From Oscillospiraceae bacterium (GTDB taxonomy: Bacteria; Bacillota; Clostridia; Oscillospirales; Oscillospiraceae): a DNA stretch of 51,741 nt. The notes beneath the pieces were generated by a model. It was not told the origin of the DNA. It made no database searches and saw nothing but the letters and a program-made list of their open reading frames with translations. Within the stretch, counting starts at the first letter, position 1; each line of letters opens with the position of its first letter. The position numbers and the translations under genes are program-made. Below, in pieces: positions 39,854-47,713 of the stretch. The stretch spans positions 1 to 51,741 of the forward strand of contig JAEETX010000010.1 in assembly GCA_016286665.1 (NCBI GenBank), read 5' to 3'.

Positions 39854-40303
39854 TCATTTGCCGAAGCGTTTCTTGTCCGCGCTGTAGTATCTGCGGATCT
39901 CCTCGTCGGTGGCGTCGGGCAGAAGGGCACGGATGATGGCCAGCTCCGTCTTCGGCACGCTGACGCCCTCCTGTCCGCGGGTGCTGGTGGCGGAAAGATG
40001 GTCCTTGCCCGCCGGCCTGGCCCGCAGGGCCTCCGCCGTATGCCGGTCCCGCAGCTGCTGCAGCTTTTCCCGGGCTGCCAGGGTATAGGCGTCCACAAAG
40101 TCCAGGCCCAGGGCCACATACTCCCGGAATCTCTCCCCCGCCTGACTGCCCAGGATGGCCCCCAGGTCGCTCATCTCCGGATCCATCGCCCGGATCTTCG
40201 CCAGCTGCTCCGCCACCGGGTCCTCCCCGGAAGGGGGAAGGGGCGCTCCGGCCCCGGAGGACGCGGCTGCGTGGCGCTCCTCCGTATGGTCTCGTTTCTC
40301 CAT
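39854..40303 (-). CDS. phage scaffold-like protein
   Basis: The 149-residue protein is acidic at the start and mostly helical (AEQLAKIRAMDPEMSDLGAILGSQAGERFREYVALGLDFVDAYTLAAREKLQQLRDRH), ending in a basic DKKRFGK. Size, helical content, and position between portal and capsid genes fit a scaffold, which guides head assembly and then leaves. The ATG at 40303 has AAAGGAG seven bases upstream. Sequence similarity alone does not prove it. Confidence 0.65.
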   Translation of the reverse strand: MEKRDHTEERHAAASSGAGAPLPPSGEDPVAEQLAKIRAMDPEMSDLGAILGSQAGERFREYVALGLDFVDAYTLAAREKLQQLRDRHTAEALRARPAGKDHLSATSTRGQEGVSVPKTELAIIRALLPDATDEEIRRYYSADKKRFGK

Positions 40304-40317
40304 GCTCTGCTCCTTTC

Positions 40318-40467
40318 TCACTTCTGCTTCTGCTCCGTTTTCCGGCCGTCTCTCAGGTCGCCGCCCCGGACGACCCTGCCGCCGCTCTTTTTTGCCGCGG
40401 TCTGGGCGGGGGCCTTCACGAACTGTGCGCCGCCGTTCACGATCCTGCCTGCGTAATCCTTTGCCAT
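40318..40467 (-). CDS. small basic phage protein
   Basis: The 49-residue protein MAKDYAGRIVNGGAQFVKAPAQTAAKKSGGRVVRGGDLRDGRK... is strongly basic and may bind nucleic acid or assemble in the head. The start at 40467 has AGGAGTG seven bases upstream, 20 bases after the portal stop. A leader-motif copy (40479-40501) overlaps the portal stop codon. Confidence 0.6.
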   Translation of the reverse strand: MAKDYAGRIVNGGAQFVKAPAQTAAKKSGGRVVRGGDLRDGRKTEQKQK

Positions 40468-40487
40468 GTGCTTCACTCCTTTCGTCC

Positions 40488-42293
40488 TTATTCGCCGGAA
40501 TCCGGCGTTTGGGCTTCCTTCTTCTTTTCCAGATACTCTCTGGTGTCGCCTGCGCCGGGGTAGTGCAGCAGCTCCAGCTTCGTCCAGAGGAGGATGCGGG
40601 TATCCGGGTCCCGGGGGTCGCCGAAGGCCCCCATCTGGTACATCCTGGCTGCCTCCTGCCACAGCTGTTGTCGGTCGTTCACCAGGGGCGCGTCGGTGTC
40701 GCAGCTGAACAGGAAGCGATCATCGCTGAGGATGCAGTGCCACTCGCCCTTCTCATCCTGCTCATAGAAGTCGTAGCGGTTGAATTCCTCATATTTGGCG
40801 TTCCCCCGGTCGTCCTCCGCCACGATGCTCCTCGGCTCGTCGGCGTAGGCCACCTTGAGCATGGCGATGCGCTTGAAGAGTTCGGCGTAGGCCGCCTCCT
40901 TCATTACTCGCTTGCTTTCCAGCCGTCCGGCGCTCTGCGACGCCGCGAACTGCTTGGCGACGCCGCTCTGGGCCGTCGCGTCCCTCCGTCCCTGGAAGGA
41001 ATCCGTGATCCCCAAAGCCTGCCGGGCTTCCTCATAGACCCCGGCCATGTACTGCATCTCCTGGCTCAGATCGCCGGAGAACTGATACACCCCGATCAAG
41101 GACGCATCCGCCGCGCTGCCGATATACCACTTTTCGCCGTCCTCCGGGTCCATCCGGAAATCCGCCCTGTCCGGCAGGGTGATCCTGGTCCCCGCCTTGA
41201 TGAAGCGATCGATGATCTTCTGCTCCATGCGGTTCATGGTGTTCTGCTGGTCGGCGATCTTGTCCACGTCGGAGTCCCCCAGTAGATGCCCGTAGACGCT
41301 GACGTTCTTCTGCAGAAAGATGGGGAACACGTCGGGCTTGTAGTAGGGCAGCACCGTGGGCTGCATCACCGGCAGGCCTCTTTCGTCCGCCGCGGCCGCC
41401 GCACCGGGGATGGCGGTCCCGTTGAGGGTGGTGAAGCCGGCATACAGTTCTTCGTTTTCCTCCTCGTCCTCCCGAGCCTGCTCCGAGCCGCACAGGGGGC
41501 ACTTTTCCGTTTCCTTCTCCAGCGCTTCCCCGCACCGGACGCATTTTCTGATCCGCCGGGCTTCAAAGTCCTCCATATCCTCCAGGACCGTATCCTGTAC
41601 CCAGCTGAACTTGCCGATGCCGCCCTTCTCGTTGCGGTAATAGGCGACGTACTGCGTCACCATGTCCTCCGCGGCGTCGGCGTCCGGCGTCCGGGCTTCC
41701 GGAGCTTCCTCGCCCTCGTCCACGTCCTTTCCGTAGGCCCGCCTGATATAGACCCGCGTCTGGGGCAGCTTCAGCACGACGGCGTCCATGTCCTCCACGG
41801 ACCCGAAGACCCCGTCCTGGGGAATGACCTGCTTCGGGTGGAGGATGGAGACCGTCACGTCCCCCACGGTGCTGTGCGTCCTCTTGGAATTGTCCCACTC
41901 CACCAGCCAATAGCCGCCGCCCTGAATAGGGACCGTGCGCTCCATCTGGTCGTTGAGCGTCTCCATGGGAAGGCGGTCCAGCTCGTTGCGCAGCATATCT
42001 TCCAGGATTTTCGCCCGCCATTCGTCGCTCTGCCGCCGGGCGGTCACCTTTGGCTGGGGAATGACGGCGCTCACTTCGCTTTCGATGTTCTCCGCGATGA
42101 TGTTCCGCAGATGGCTCGTCTTCCGCAGCGCCCCGCTCTTTTTCCGGTCCCTGGGCGTCAGAGGCGCGATCTCCCGCACCTCCCCCCGGTACAGTGCCTC
42201 CCGCTCGTCCATCCGCTTTCCCAGGTCGCCCAGGGCTGCTTCGTTCCGCCCCAGCCAATCCTTCCAATAGTCCAGCTTTTCCTGTGTCGTCAT
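40488..42293 (-). CDS. phage portal protein (P22-like) with inserted zinc ribbon
   Basis: The 601-residue protein forms the ring at the head vertex through which DNA is packaged. It follows the terminase genes, and regions such as LRNIIAENIESEVSAVIPQPKVTARR, VPIQGGGYWLVEWDNSKRTHSTVGDVTVSILHPKQVIPQDGV and GDSDVDKIADQQNTMNRMEQKIIDRFIKAGTRITLPD fit P22-type portals. A four-Cys zinc ribbon CVRCGEALEKETEKCPLCGS (about residues 250-269) is inserted in the middle. AGGAGG lies before the ATG. The stop TAA is inside a leader-motif copy. Confidence 0.88.
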   Translation of the reverse strand: MTTQEKLDYWKDWLGRNEAALGDLGKRMDEREALYRGEVREIAPLTPRDRKKSGALRKTSHLRNIIAENIESEVSAVIPQPKVTARRQSDEWRAKILEDMLRNELDRLPMETLNDQMERTVPIQGGGYWLVEWDNSKRTHSTVGDVTVSILHPKQVIPQDGVFGSVEDMDAVVLKLPQTRVYIRRAYGKDVDEGEEAPEARTPDADAAEDMVTQYVAYYRNEKGGIGKFSWVQDTVLEDMEDFEARRIRKCVRCGEALEKETEKCPLCGSEQAREDEEENEELYAGFTTLNGTAIPGAAAAADERGLPVMQPTVLPYYKPDVFPIFLQKNVSVYGHLLGDSDVDKIADQQNTMNRMEQKIIDRFIKAGTRITLPDRADFRMDPEDGEKWYIGSAADASLIGVYQFSGDLSQEMQYMAGVYEEARQALGITDSFQGRRDATAQSGVAKQFAASQSAGRLESKRVMKEAAYAELFKRIAMLKVAYADEPRSIVAEDDRGNAKYEEFNRYDFYEQDEKGEWHCILSDDRFLFSCDTDAPLVNDRQQLWQEAARMYQMGAFGDPRDPDTRILLWTKLELLHYPGAGDTREYLEKKKEAQTPDSGE

Positions 42294-42648
42294 GTCGTCC
42301 TCCTGTAGCGGAATGCGTCGCGGCTCCCGTTGGTCGCCGCTCGAAGATTCCGCCCCGTTTTCCTCATTCCGTGCGCGATGGGTCCCCTCCGGGGACGTGC
42401 GCGCTTCCTCTCCGGGCCGGACCCGCTTCGCTGGGCTCCGGTCCGGTTCTTTTCCCCGTCCCCCGGCTTCCCCGGGGGAAGCTGTCGCCGCAGCGACTGA
42501 TGAGGGGCCCCCCCGTCCCCCGTCCTTATCGTTTCGGCTCTCCCCTCGTCCTTATCCGCCGGAATGTCAGGTGTCAGCCTGACAGCTAACACCTGAAAGA
42601 TTCCGGCGTAACGTCCTCTCCGTGCCGCACCCGCTCCGCTGGGCTGCG
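42294..42648. repeat. 355-base gene-free gap between terminase and portal genes, filled with repeats
   Basis: From left to right: GTCCCC/GGGGAC hairpin (42382-42396), the covarying hairpin with CCCGCTTCGCTGGGC core (about 42414-42443) followed by TTCTTTT on plus, a segment at about 42470-42525 that is an inverted copy of the chromosomal repeat at 10485-10545, a leader-motif copy (42544-42565), a near-palindrome around TGTCAGGTGT/AACACCTGA (to about 42610) and a third covarying hairpin (42626-42650) that reaches the terminase stop. No gene is supported. Confidence 0.8.
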
Positions 42649-44166
42649 TCACGGTTTGGGATTCCCCCATTTGGAAATCAGATACTTCCGCCCGTCCTCG
42701 TCGGCGCCCCAGTAGTCCTCCCACATGTCCTCGGTCCAGACCGCCTTGGCTTCCGCATCCGGCGTCATTACCGTCATGCGCTGCTGGCCGCGGATATACC
42801 AGGCGATGGCCAGCGCCATCACGCAGTCGTCGTGGGCCCCCTCCTCCGCCTCCGGGCGGAGCTTCTCGTTGCGGACGAAGGTCAGCATTTCCTCCAGCGT
42901 CGTGCGGTCGTTCACGGTATTGATCCCGTCCCGCATAGCTTCCACCAGCTGCCCGATGATCACCGGCCTCGTCCGCGCGTTCGTCTGGAAGCCGAAGGCC
43001 TTGCGGATCGACCCTGTGTAGGTATCCTCCTGCTCCCGGACGTACTGATTCCGGTATCCCAGCTGCTCCAGCCGCTTGATGGGATAGGTGCTGTAGTTGG
43101 CCTCGATGCCCACCAGGGCGTCGTTGTAGTATTTCCCCAGGCAAAAGACCTGCTTCGCGTAGGTGTCCTCGTCGTACTGATGCCGCAGCACCGCCACCTG
43201 CTCCCCCGTCACGTTGTCCAGCACCTGGGCCACGAACCAGTCGCTGCCCTCGCCGGAGGTGTCGCCGCCGATGACGTAGGGCCTGCCCTTCTCCGGCTCC
43301 CGGAAAATCGTCACCGGGCCGCCGGCAGCATCGGCCCACTTCGGGTCCTTGATCCCGTCTCCCGGCCCTTCTCCGCCTTCATAGGACCAGAACCCGCTCT
43401 TTTTGGGCTTATCGATCCTGCCCAGCCGCTCGGAGACCGCCTGCCCGTCAAAGACCGTCTTCCCCGTGACGCCCCACTCGCCCAGGCAGTAGACCGTGTA
43501 GTAATACGGGTCCGTGTCCTTGAAGGCTTCCAGCGTCCGCACCGCCTCCGCCGTGAGGAAGCGGTTGTCCTTGTAGGTGCTGCGGTGGGTCGTGGCCCGC
43601 TCGTCCGTCATGTCGAAGAAGCGCTTTTTCAGCCAGTGGGTGATGCTGATGGGGTTAAAGCTCAGGATCATCTGCAGGTAGTGGGGAAAGTCCGTCCGCA
43701 GACGGATGTCCAGCTGGTTGAAGTCCCCTTCCGTGATCTCGCTGGCCTCCTCCACCCAGATCCCCGTGATATCGTAGATGGATTTCAGTTTCTCCACGTC
43801 GTCCAGCCCCGCAAAGAGGATTTCCGACCCGTTGGGGAAGGTGATCCGCATGTCCGAAATGTTCACCTTGGCCCCGCTCCCCGGATAATGCTCCGCGATC
43901 TGGCCTCTGAGCTGCGCAAAGCAGCTGTCCCGCAGCGTCTTTGCCACCTTCCGGCACACCAGCCAGCGGTGCCCCTTCTCCGTCGTCACCCGCTCCAGCA
44001 CCTTCCGGCCTGCGAAGATGCTTTTCCCGCTGCCGCCGCCCCCGCAGAGCACCAGATACCGGTGCTCGTCGAAGAACAGGGGCAGGAAGGCCGGATTGGA
44101 GCTCGCCCGCAGGGCCTGATACCAGCGGCGCACATCCCCCCGCAGGACATCAGTCCGTTTCTTCAT
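42649..44166 (-). CDS. terL: phage terminase large subunit
   Basis: The 505-residue ATPase-nuclease drives DNA into the head and cuts it. The ATPase domain has Walker A GGGGSGKS (residues 42-49) and an acidic Walker B/coupling site in ITGIWVEEASEITEGDFNQ near 135. The nuclease half has the metal-binding acids in GGDTSGEGSDW (near 297), GIEAN (near 352) and AHDDCVMALA (near 444). These are all intact. GGAGGAG lies seven bases before the ATG; the gene overlaps the small-subunit gene by 17 bases. Confidence 0.93.
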   Translation of the reverse strand: MKKRTDVLRGDVRRWYQALRASSNPAFLPLFFDEHRYLVLCGGGGSGKSIFAGRKVLERVTTEKGHRWLVCRKVAKTLRDSCFAQLRGQIAEHYPGSGAKVNISDMRITFPNGSEILFAGLDDVEKLKSIYDITGIWVEEASEITEGDFNQLDIRLRTDFPHYLQMILSFNPISITHWLKKRFFDMTDERATTHRSTYKDNRFLTAEAVRTLEAFKDTDPYYYTVYCLGEWGVTGKTVFDGQAVSERLGRIDKPKKSGFWSYEGGEGPGDGIKDPKWADAAGGPVTIFREPEKGRPYVIGGDTSGEGSDWFVAQVLDNVTGEQVAVLRHQYDEDTYAKQVFCLGKYYNDALVGIEANYSTYPIKRLEQLGYRNQYVREQEDTYTGSIRKAFGFQTNARTRPVIIGQLVEAMRDGINTVNDRTTLEEMLTFVRNEKLRPEAEEGAHDDCVMALAIAWYIRGQQRMTVMTPDAEAKAVWTEDMWEDYWGADEDGRKYLISKWGNPKP

Positions 44167-44626
44167 CCTCCGGCTCCTCCAGCAGCCGCCCCTTTTCCGC
44201 CAGGCTCAGGGGGCCGGCGTCCCCGCCGGGCTGCTCATCCAGACCGCCCAGGTGGTTCTGCAGATGGTAGATGAGGCCCCGCACATCCTTTTTGGTCAGC
44301 AGGGACTGCTCCCGCCACTCCCGCATGAGCCCGTAGGCCCGCTGTACCGCGTCCTGCAGCTCCGGATGCTCCTGCCGGTCGCAGAGGCGGCGCCACTCCG
44401 CCAGCGTGACCCCCAGGGCCTCGCAGAGCCCCCACACCGTCGGCGCGACCACATATTCCCGGCAGAGGATGGGTTCCCCGGTGTCGCTGAGGATGGGCCG
44501 TTCCTCAAAGGTCTTGGGGCCGGTCTCGACGCGCTCCGTGGCCGCCGTCGTCCGCCGGATGGAAGCGAAATAGCGGTCGACGGCCTTTTCCAGGCTCCGG
44601 GGAGTGAACTTCCGCTTAGCCCCCAT
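44150..44626 (-). CDS. terS: phage terminase small subunit
   Basis: The 158-residue protein begins MGAKRKFTPRSLEKAVDRYFASIRRTTAATERVETGPKTFEERPIL and contains a helix-turn-helix-like segment (TVWGLCEALGVTLAEWRRLCDRQEHPELQDAVQRAY). Small subunits recognise phage DNA and hand it to the large subunit. GGAGGG lies six bases upstream of the start at 44626, which overlaps the preceding gene by 11 bases. Confidence 0.82.
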   Translation of the reverse strand: MGAKRKFTPRSLEKAVDRYFASIRRTTAATERVETGPKTFEERPILSDTGEPILCREYVVAPTVWGLCEALGVTLAEWRRLCDRQEHPELQDAVQRAYGLMREWREQSLLTKKDVRGLIYHLQNHLGGLDEQPGGDAGPLSLAEKGRLLEEPEDEETD

Positions 44627-44846
44627 CCGCGCCCTCCTTCGCATCCCGCAGCAGGGCGAGGGGGTCCGTTCCCGCAGCGGCGGCCAGGTCCATGAGCTCG
44701 CCGGCATAGATGGGCCGCAGGCCGCTGACGGCCCGGTGGAAGCTCTGGTAATCCATGCCGCAGGCCCTGGCCGCCTCCGACTGCCGGATGCCGCTGCGCC
44801 TTAGGGCGCGGCGAAGCGCTCGGTTCACGCTGTCGTCATGCTTCAT
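44616..44846 (-). CDS. small HTH DNA-binding protein at the head of the phage module
   Basis: The 76-residue protein contains a helix-turn-helix pattern (RALRRSGIRQSEAARACGMDYQSFHRAVSGLRPIYAGELMDLAAAAGTDPLALL), like XRE-type proteins. It is the first gene of the module, with AAGGAGA eight bases before the ATG. It is short for a phage repressor and may regulate or assist packaging; role uncertain. No promoter for the module is seen in the 85 bases before it. Confidence 0.7.
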   Translation of the reverse strand: MKHDDSVNRALRRALRRSGIRQSEAARACGMDYQSFHRAVSGLRPIYAGELMDLAAAAGTDPLALLRDAKEGADGG

Positions 44847-44871
44847 CCTGAATCTCTCCTTGTATTTTTTC

Positions 44872-44900
44872 TTGTCCCTTTCCCGATTTTGTGCTATAGT
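44872..44900 (+). promoter_or_regulatory. promoter of the phosphoglycerate mutase-ispE transcript
   Basis: TTGTCC (44872-44877), a 17-base spacer and TATAGT (44895-44900) precede the start codon at 44932 by about 31 bases, with GGAGGAATTCCT as the binding site. Confidence 0.75.
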
Positions 44901-44931
44901 GCTTTATCAACGTAAAACGGGAGGAATTCCT

Positions 44932-46161
44932 ATGAAATACATTCTCATCATCGGCGACGGCATGGCCGACGATCCCACGGAAAAGCTGGGGGGCAAAACG
45001 CCCCTGGAGGTGGTCAGCAAGCCCAATATGGACCGGCTGGCCGCCGAGGGGGAGCTGGGCAGCGTCAACAACTGCCCCAAGGAGCTGCCCGCCGGCAGCG
45101 ACACTGCCATCCTCTCCATCTTCGGCTGCGACCCCCGCAAGTGCTACACCGGCCGCGCGCCTCTGGAGGCGGCGGCACAGGGGGTCTCCCTGCAGCCGGG
45201 AGACGTGGCCTATCGCTGCAACATGGCCTCTCTGGAAGAGGGGGACATGCCCTTCGAAGCGCGGCGCATCCTCTCCCATTCCTCCGGCGGCATCGACGGA
45301 GAGCTGAGCAAGCGCCTGGTGGAGGATCTGTTCGCCGACCCGGAATTCGCCGCCCTGGCGGCAAAGGCGCGGGCGGAAGTCCACCCCACCCTCACCTACC
45401 GGCACATCGTCCTCCAGCACGGCGGGGACACCACCGGTCTGACGCTGACCCCGCCCCACGACCACCTGACGGAGGTCTGCGGCCCTCATCTGCCCCGGGG
45501 GGGCAGCGCCGGGCCGGTGCTGCGGGAGCTGATGGAGGCTTCCTTCCGCTTCCTCTCCGCCCATCCCATCAACGTCCGGCGCCGCGCCAAGGGCCTGCTT
45601 CCCGCCAACTGCATCTGGTTCTGGGCCGAGGGAACGGCGGCTGCGCTGCCCTCCTTCGAGGCGGCCTACCGCAAGAAAGGGGCCGTGATCTCCGCGGTGC
45701 CCCTGTGCCACGGCATCGGCGCGCTGATCGGCCTGGACCGGATCACGGTGCCCGGCGCCACCGGCGAAAAGGACACGAATTACCTGGGAAAAGGGCAGGC
45801 CGCCGTGAAGGCTCTGCTGGAGGACGGCTATGATTTCGTGGGCGTCCATGTGGAGGCTCCCGACGAGTGCTCTCATAATGGAGACACCGAGGGGAAGCTA
45901 AAAGCAATCGAGGACATCGACAAATTTGTTTTGGGCGAAATTTTGTGCAAAATGACGGGAGAAGATTATCGGATTTTAATACTCAGCGACCACAAGACCC
46001 TGACGGACACCCGGGGCCACGCCCACGGCTATGTGCCCTATATCCTCTACGACAGCCGGGTGAAAGCGGGCTCCGGACTCGCCTATACGGAAGCCAACGG
46101 CCTCCTGGGTCCCCACGTGGAGGACGGCGTCGCCCTCATGGGCATGCTGTTTCGGGAATGA
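44932..46161 (+). CDS. apgM: 2,3-bisphosphoglycerate-independent phosphoglycerate mutase, ApgM type
   Basis: The 409-residue enzyme interconverts 3- and 2-phosphoglycerate in glycolysis. It belongs to the archaeal-type, cofactor-independent family: IIGDGMADDP at the start, GSDTAILSIFGCDPRKCYTGRAPLEAA with the catalytic Ser near residue 56, HDHLTEVCGP, HVEAPDECSHNGD and LSDHKT. The metal-binding Asp and His residues are present. The start at 44932 has GGAGG upstream; a longer frame is not supported. Its stop overlaps the ispE start (ATGA). Confidence 0.93.
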   Translation: MKYILIIGDGMADDPTEKLGGKTPLEVVSKPNMDRLAAEGELGSVNNCPKELPAGSDTAILSIFGCDPRKCYTGRAPLEAAAQGVSLQPGDVAYRCNMASLEEGDMPFEARRILSHSSGGIDGELSKRLVEDLFADPEFAALAAKARAEVHPTLTYRHIVLQHGGDTTGLTLTPPHDHLTEVCGPHLPRGGSAGPVLRELMEASFRFLSAHPINVRRRAKGLLPANCIWFWAEGTAAALPSFEAAYRKKGAVISAVPLCHGIGALIGLDRITVPGATGEKDTNYLGKGQAAVKALLEDGYDFVGVHVEAPDECSHNGDTEGKLKAIEDIDKFVLGEILCKMTGEDYRILILSDHKTLTDTRGHAHGYVPYILYDSRVKAGSGLAYTEANGLLGPHVEDGVALMGMLFRE

Positions 46162-47024
46162 CGCTGCGGGACCGGGCCTTTGCCAAGCTGAACCTCTGCC
46201 TGGACGTGGGGGAGAAGCTGCCCGACGGCTACCATGCCGTGCGGGGCATCATGCAGAGCACGGATTTCTGCGACGAGGTGCTTCTGACGCCAGGGGAAGG
46301 ACCCTGGCGGGTGGAGAGCGGCCTGAGCTATCTCCCCTCGGGGGAAACCAACCTGGCCGCCAGAGCGGCGCTCCACTTCCGGAAGGTGACGGGACTGGGC
46401 CCCGCCGGGGGGCGCATCACGCTTCATAAGCGCATCCCCGTCTGCGGGGGCTACGGCGGCGGCAGCAGCGACGCCGCGGCGGTGCTGCGGATCATGAACC
46501 GCCTCAGCGGCAATCCCCTCCGCTGGGAAGAACTGGAGGAGATCAGCCTGCCCCTGGGGGCGGACGTGCCCTTCTGCATCCGGGGCGGCACCGCCCTGGC
46601 GGAGGGCAAGGGAGAGAGGCTGACCCCCCTGCCGGACTTCGCGGGCCGGGCCCTGGTGCTCTGCCGCCCCGATTTCAGCTGCTCCACCCCCCAGCTTTTT
46701 CAGGCGCTGGACAAGCGGAAGATCCGCATCCGCCCCGACGTGGCGGGCATGCGCCGCGCCGCGGAGGAAGGGGACACGGCGGGTGTGGCCCGGCGGCTCT
46801 TCAACGTCTTTGAGGAGGGTCTGCCCAAAAAGCAGCGGGACGCCGTATGGGAAATCCGCAACGCCCTTCTGGGCGCGGGGGCCCTGGGCGCGGCCATGAC
46901 CGGCTCCGGCTCCGGGGTCTTCGGCCTTTTCCCCGACGGGGACGCGGCGGAGGAAGCCTGCCGGGTCCTGGGGGAACTGGGCGTCGAAGCCCACCCGGCC
47001 CAAACCACGGGAAGGCTGGTTTAA
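46158..47024 (+). CDS. ispE: 4-diphosphocytidyl-2-C-methyl-D-erythritol kinase
   Basis: IspE phosphorylates CDP-methylerythritol in the MEP route to isoprenoids, which include undecaprenyl carrier. The 288-residue protein has the GHMP-kinase ATP loop PVCGGYGGGSSDAAAVL (about residues 94-110), AFAKLNLCLDVGEKLPDGYH at the N-terminus and AAMTGSGSGVFGLF at the C-terminus. The ATG at 46158 overlaps the phosphoglycerate mutase stop by four bases. A terminator follows. Confidence 0.95.
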   Translation: MTLRDRAFAKLNLCLDVGEKLPDGYHAVRGIMQSTDFCDEVLLTPGEGPWRVESGLSYLPSGETNLAARAALHFRKVTGLGPAGGRITLHKRIPVCGGYGGGSSDAAAVLRIMNRLSGNPLRWEELEEISLPLGADVPFCIRGGTALAEGKGERLTPLPDFAGRALVLCRPDFSCSTPQLFQALDKRKIRIRPDVAGMRRAAEEGDTAGVARRLFNVFEEGLPKKQRDAVWEIRNALLGAGALGAAMTGSGSGVFGLFPDGDAAEEACRVLGELGVEAHPAQTTGRLV

Positions 47025-47048
47025 TCTGGCACATCGCGGATAGAATAA

Positions 47049-47076
47049 GGGCGGGAGCAAAAGCTCCCGCCCTTTG
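47049..47076 (+). terminator. intrinsic terminator after ispE
   Basis: A perfect 10-base-pair stem GGGCGGGAGC with its complement and an AAAA loop (47049-47072) is followed by TTTG. It separates ispE from spoIIR. Confidence 0.85.
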
Positions 47077-47108
47077 TTGATCTTCTGTCTGCGAAAGGAT
47101 GAACTTGT

Positions 47109-47708
47109 ATGAAACGCGCTTTCGGCCTTCTTTTTCTCCTGCTGTTCTTTTTCTCCCTCTGGGCCATCGGCATGGACGAAGCAGCCGCGGCTTCCCTGCC
47201 GGACAAGCTGCTGCGGCTGCGGGTGGTGGCGGAGAGCGATGCAGGCGCGGACCAGGCGGACAAGCTGCTGGTGCGGGACGCGGTGCTGCGTTCCCTGCAG
47301 CCCCTGCTCGCGGACTGCGGCAGCCTGGCGGAGGTCCGGGACGTCACCGCCGAAGCCCTGCCCCGGCTGGCGGAGGCCGCCGGCGAAGCTCTGGGAGGGC
47401 GGGCCGTGCCCCTGGCGCTGAAGCTGGGAACGGAGGACTGTCCCCGCCGCGCCTATGAAGATTTCACCCTGCCCGCCGGACAGTATGAGACCCTCACCGT
47501 CACCCTGGGCGGCGGCGAGGGCCATAACTGGTGGTGCGTGATCTTCCCGCCCCTCTGCCTGGCCGCCGCCGGAGACGGCGGCGAGGAGGGGGAGGAGGGC
47601 TGGAGCGTCTTTTCCCCGGCGGAAAAACGCCTGATCACCGCCGAAGGCGCGGAGGTCCGCTTCCGCTGCCTGGAATGGCTGCGAAAGCTCCGCACCTGGC
47701 TGGGGTAA
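47109..47708 (+). CDS. spoIIR: stage II sporulation protein R
   Basis: SpoIIR is made in the forespore under sigma-F and signals to the mother cell, activating the SpoIIGA protease that processes pro-sigma-E. The 199-residue protein has a signal sequence (MKRAFGLLFLLLFFFSLWAIG), then LRLRVVAESDAGADQADKLLVRDAVL and the hallmark HNWWCVIFPPLC near residue 138. Repeat R3 follows six bases after the stop. A forespore-type promoter was not recognised in the short gap after the terminator. Confidence 0.95.
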   Translation: MKRAFGLLFLLLFFFSLWAIGMDEAAAASLPDKLLRLRVVAESDAGADQADKLLVRDAVLRSLQPLLADCGSLAEVRDVTAEALPRLAEAAGEALGGRAVPLALKLGTEDCPRRAYEDFTLPAGQYETLTVTLGGGEGHNWWCVIFPPLCLAAAGDGGEEGEEGWSVFSPAEKRLITAEGAEVRFRCLEWLRKLRTWLG

Positions 47709-47713
47709 TATAT

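Larger units (their letters stand above)
29209..44846 (-). mobile_element. podovirus-like structural gene module (prophage remnant or domesticated particle)
   Basis: Twenty-one tightly packed minus-strand genes run from an HTH protein and terminase through portal, capsid, connector, lysis and tail/internal proteins. All frames are open, and several starts overlap the previous stop by four bases. P22-type portal, no tail tape measure, sheath or tail tube gene suggest a short-tailed phage. No integrase, repressor, excisionase, replication or recombination gene is present, and the flanks are host genes (EamA transporter; phosphoglycerate mutase). I found no direct repeat at the two ends that could be an attachment site. 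Confidence 0.85.

Noticed and set aside
42294..42648. Open frame extending through the terminase-portal gap.
   Set aside because: The frame consists of repeat-derived Arg/Gly/Pro-rich sequence also seen in the 37564-37750 gap, without a binding site.
29160..44940. Attachment-site direct repeats flanking the phage module.
   Set aside because: Comparison of both edges by eye gave no shared sequence longer than expected by chance; the left hairpin belongs to a common terminator type.
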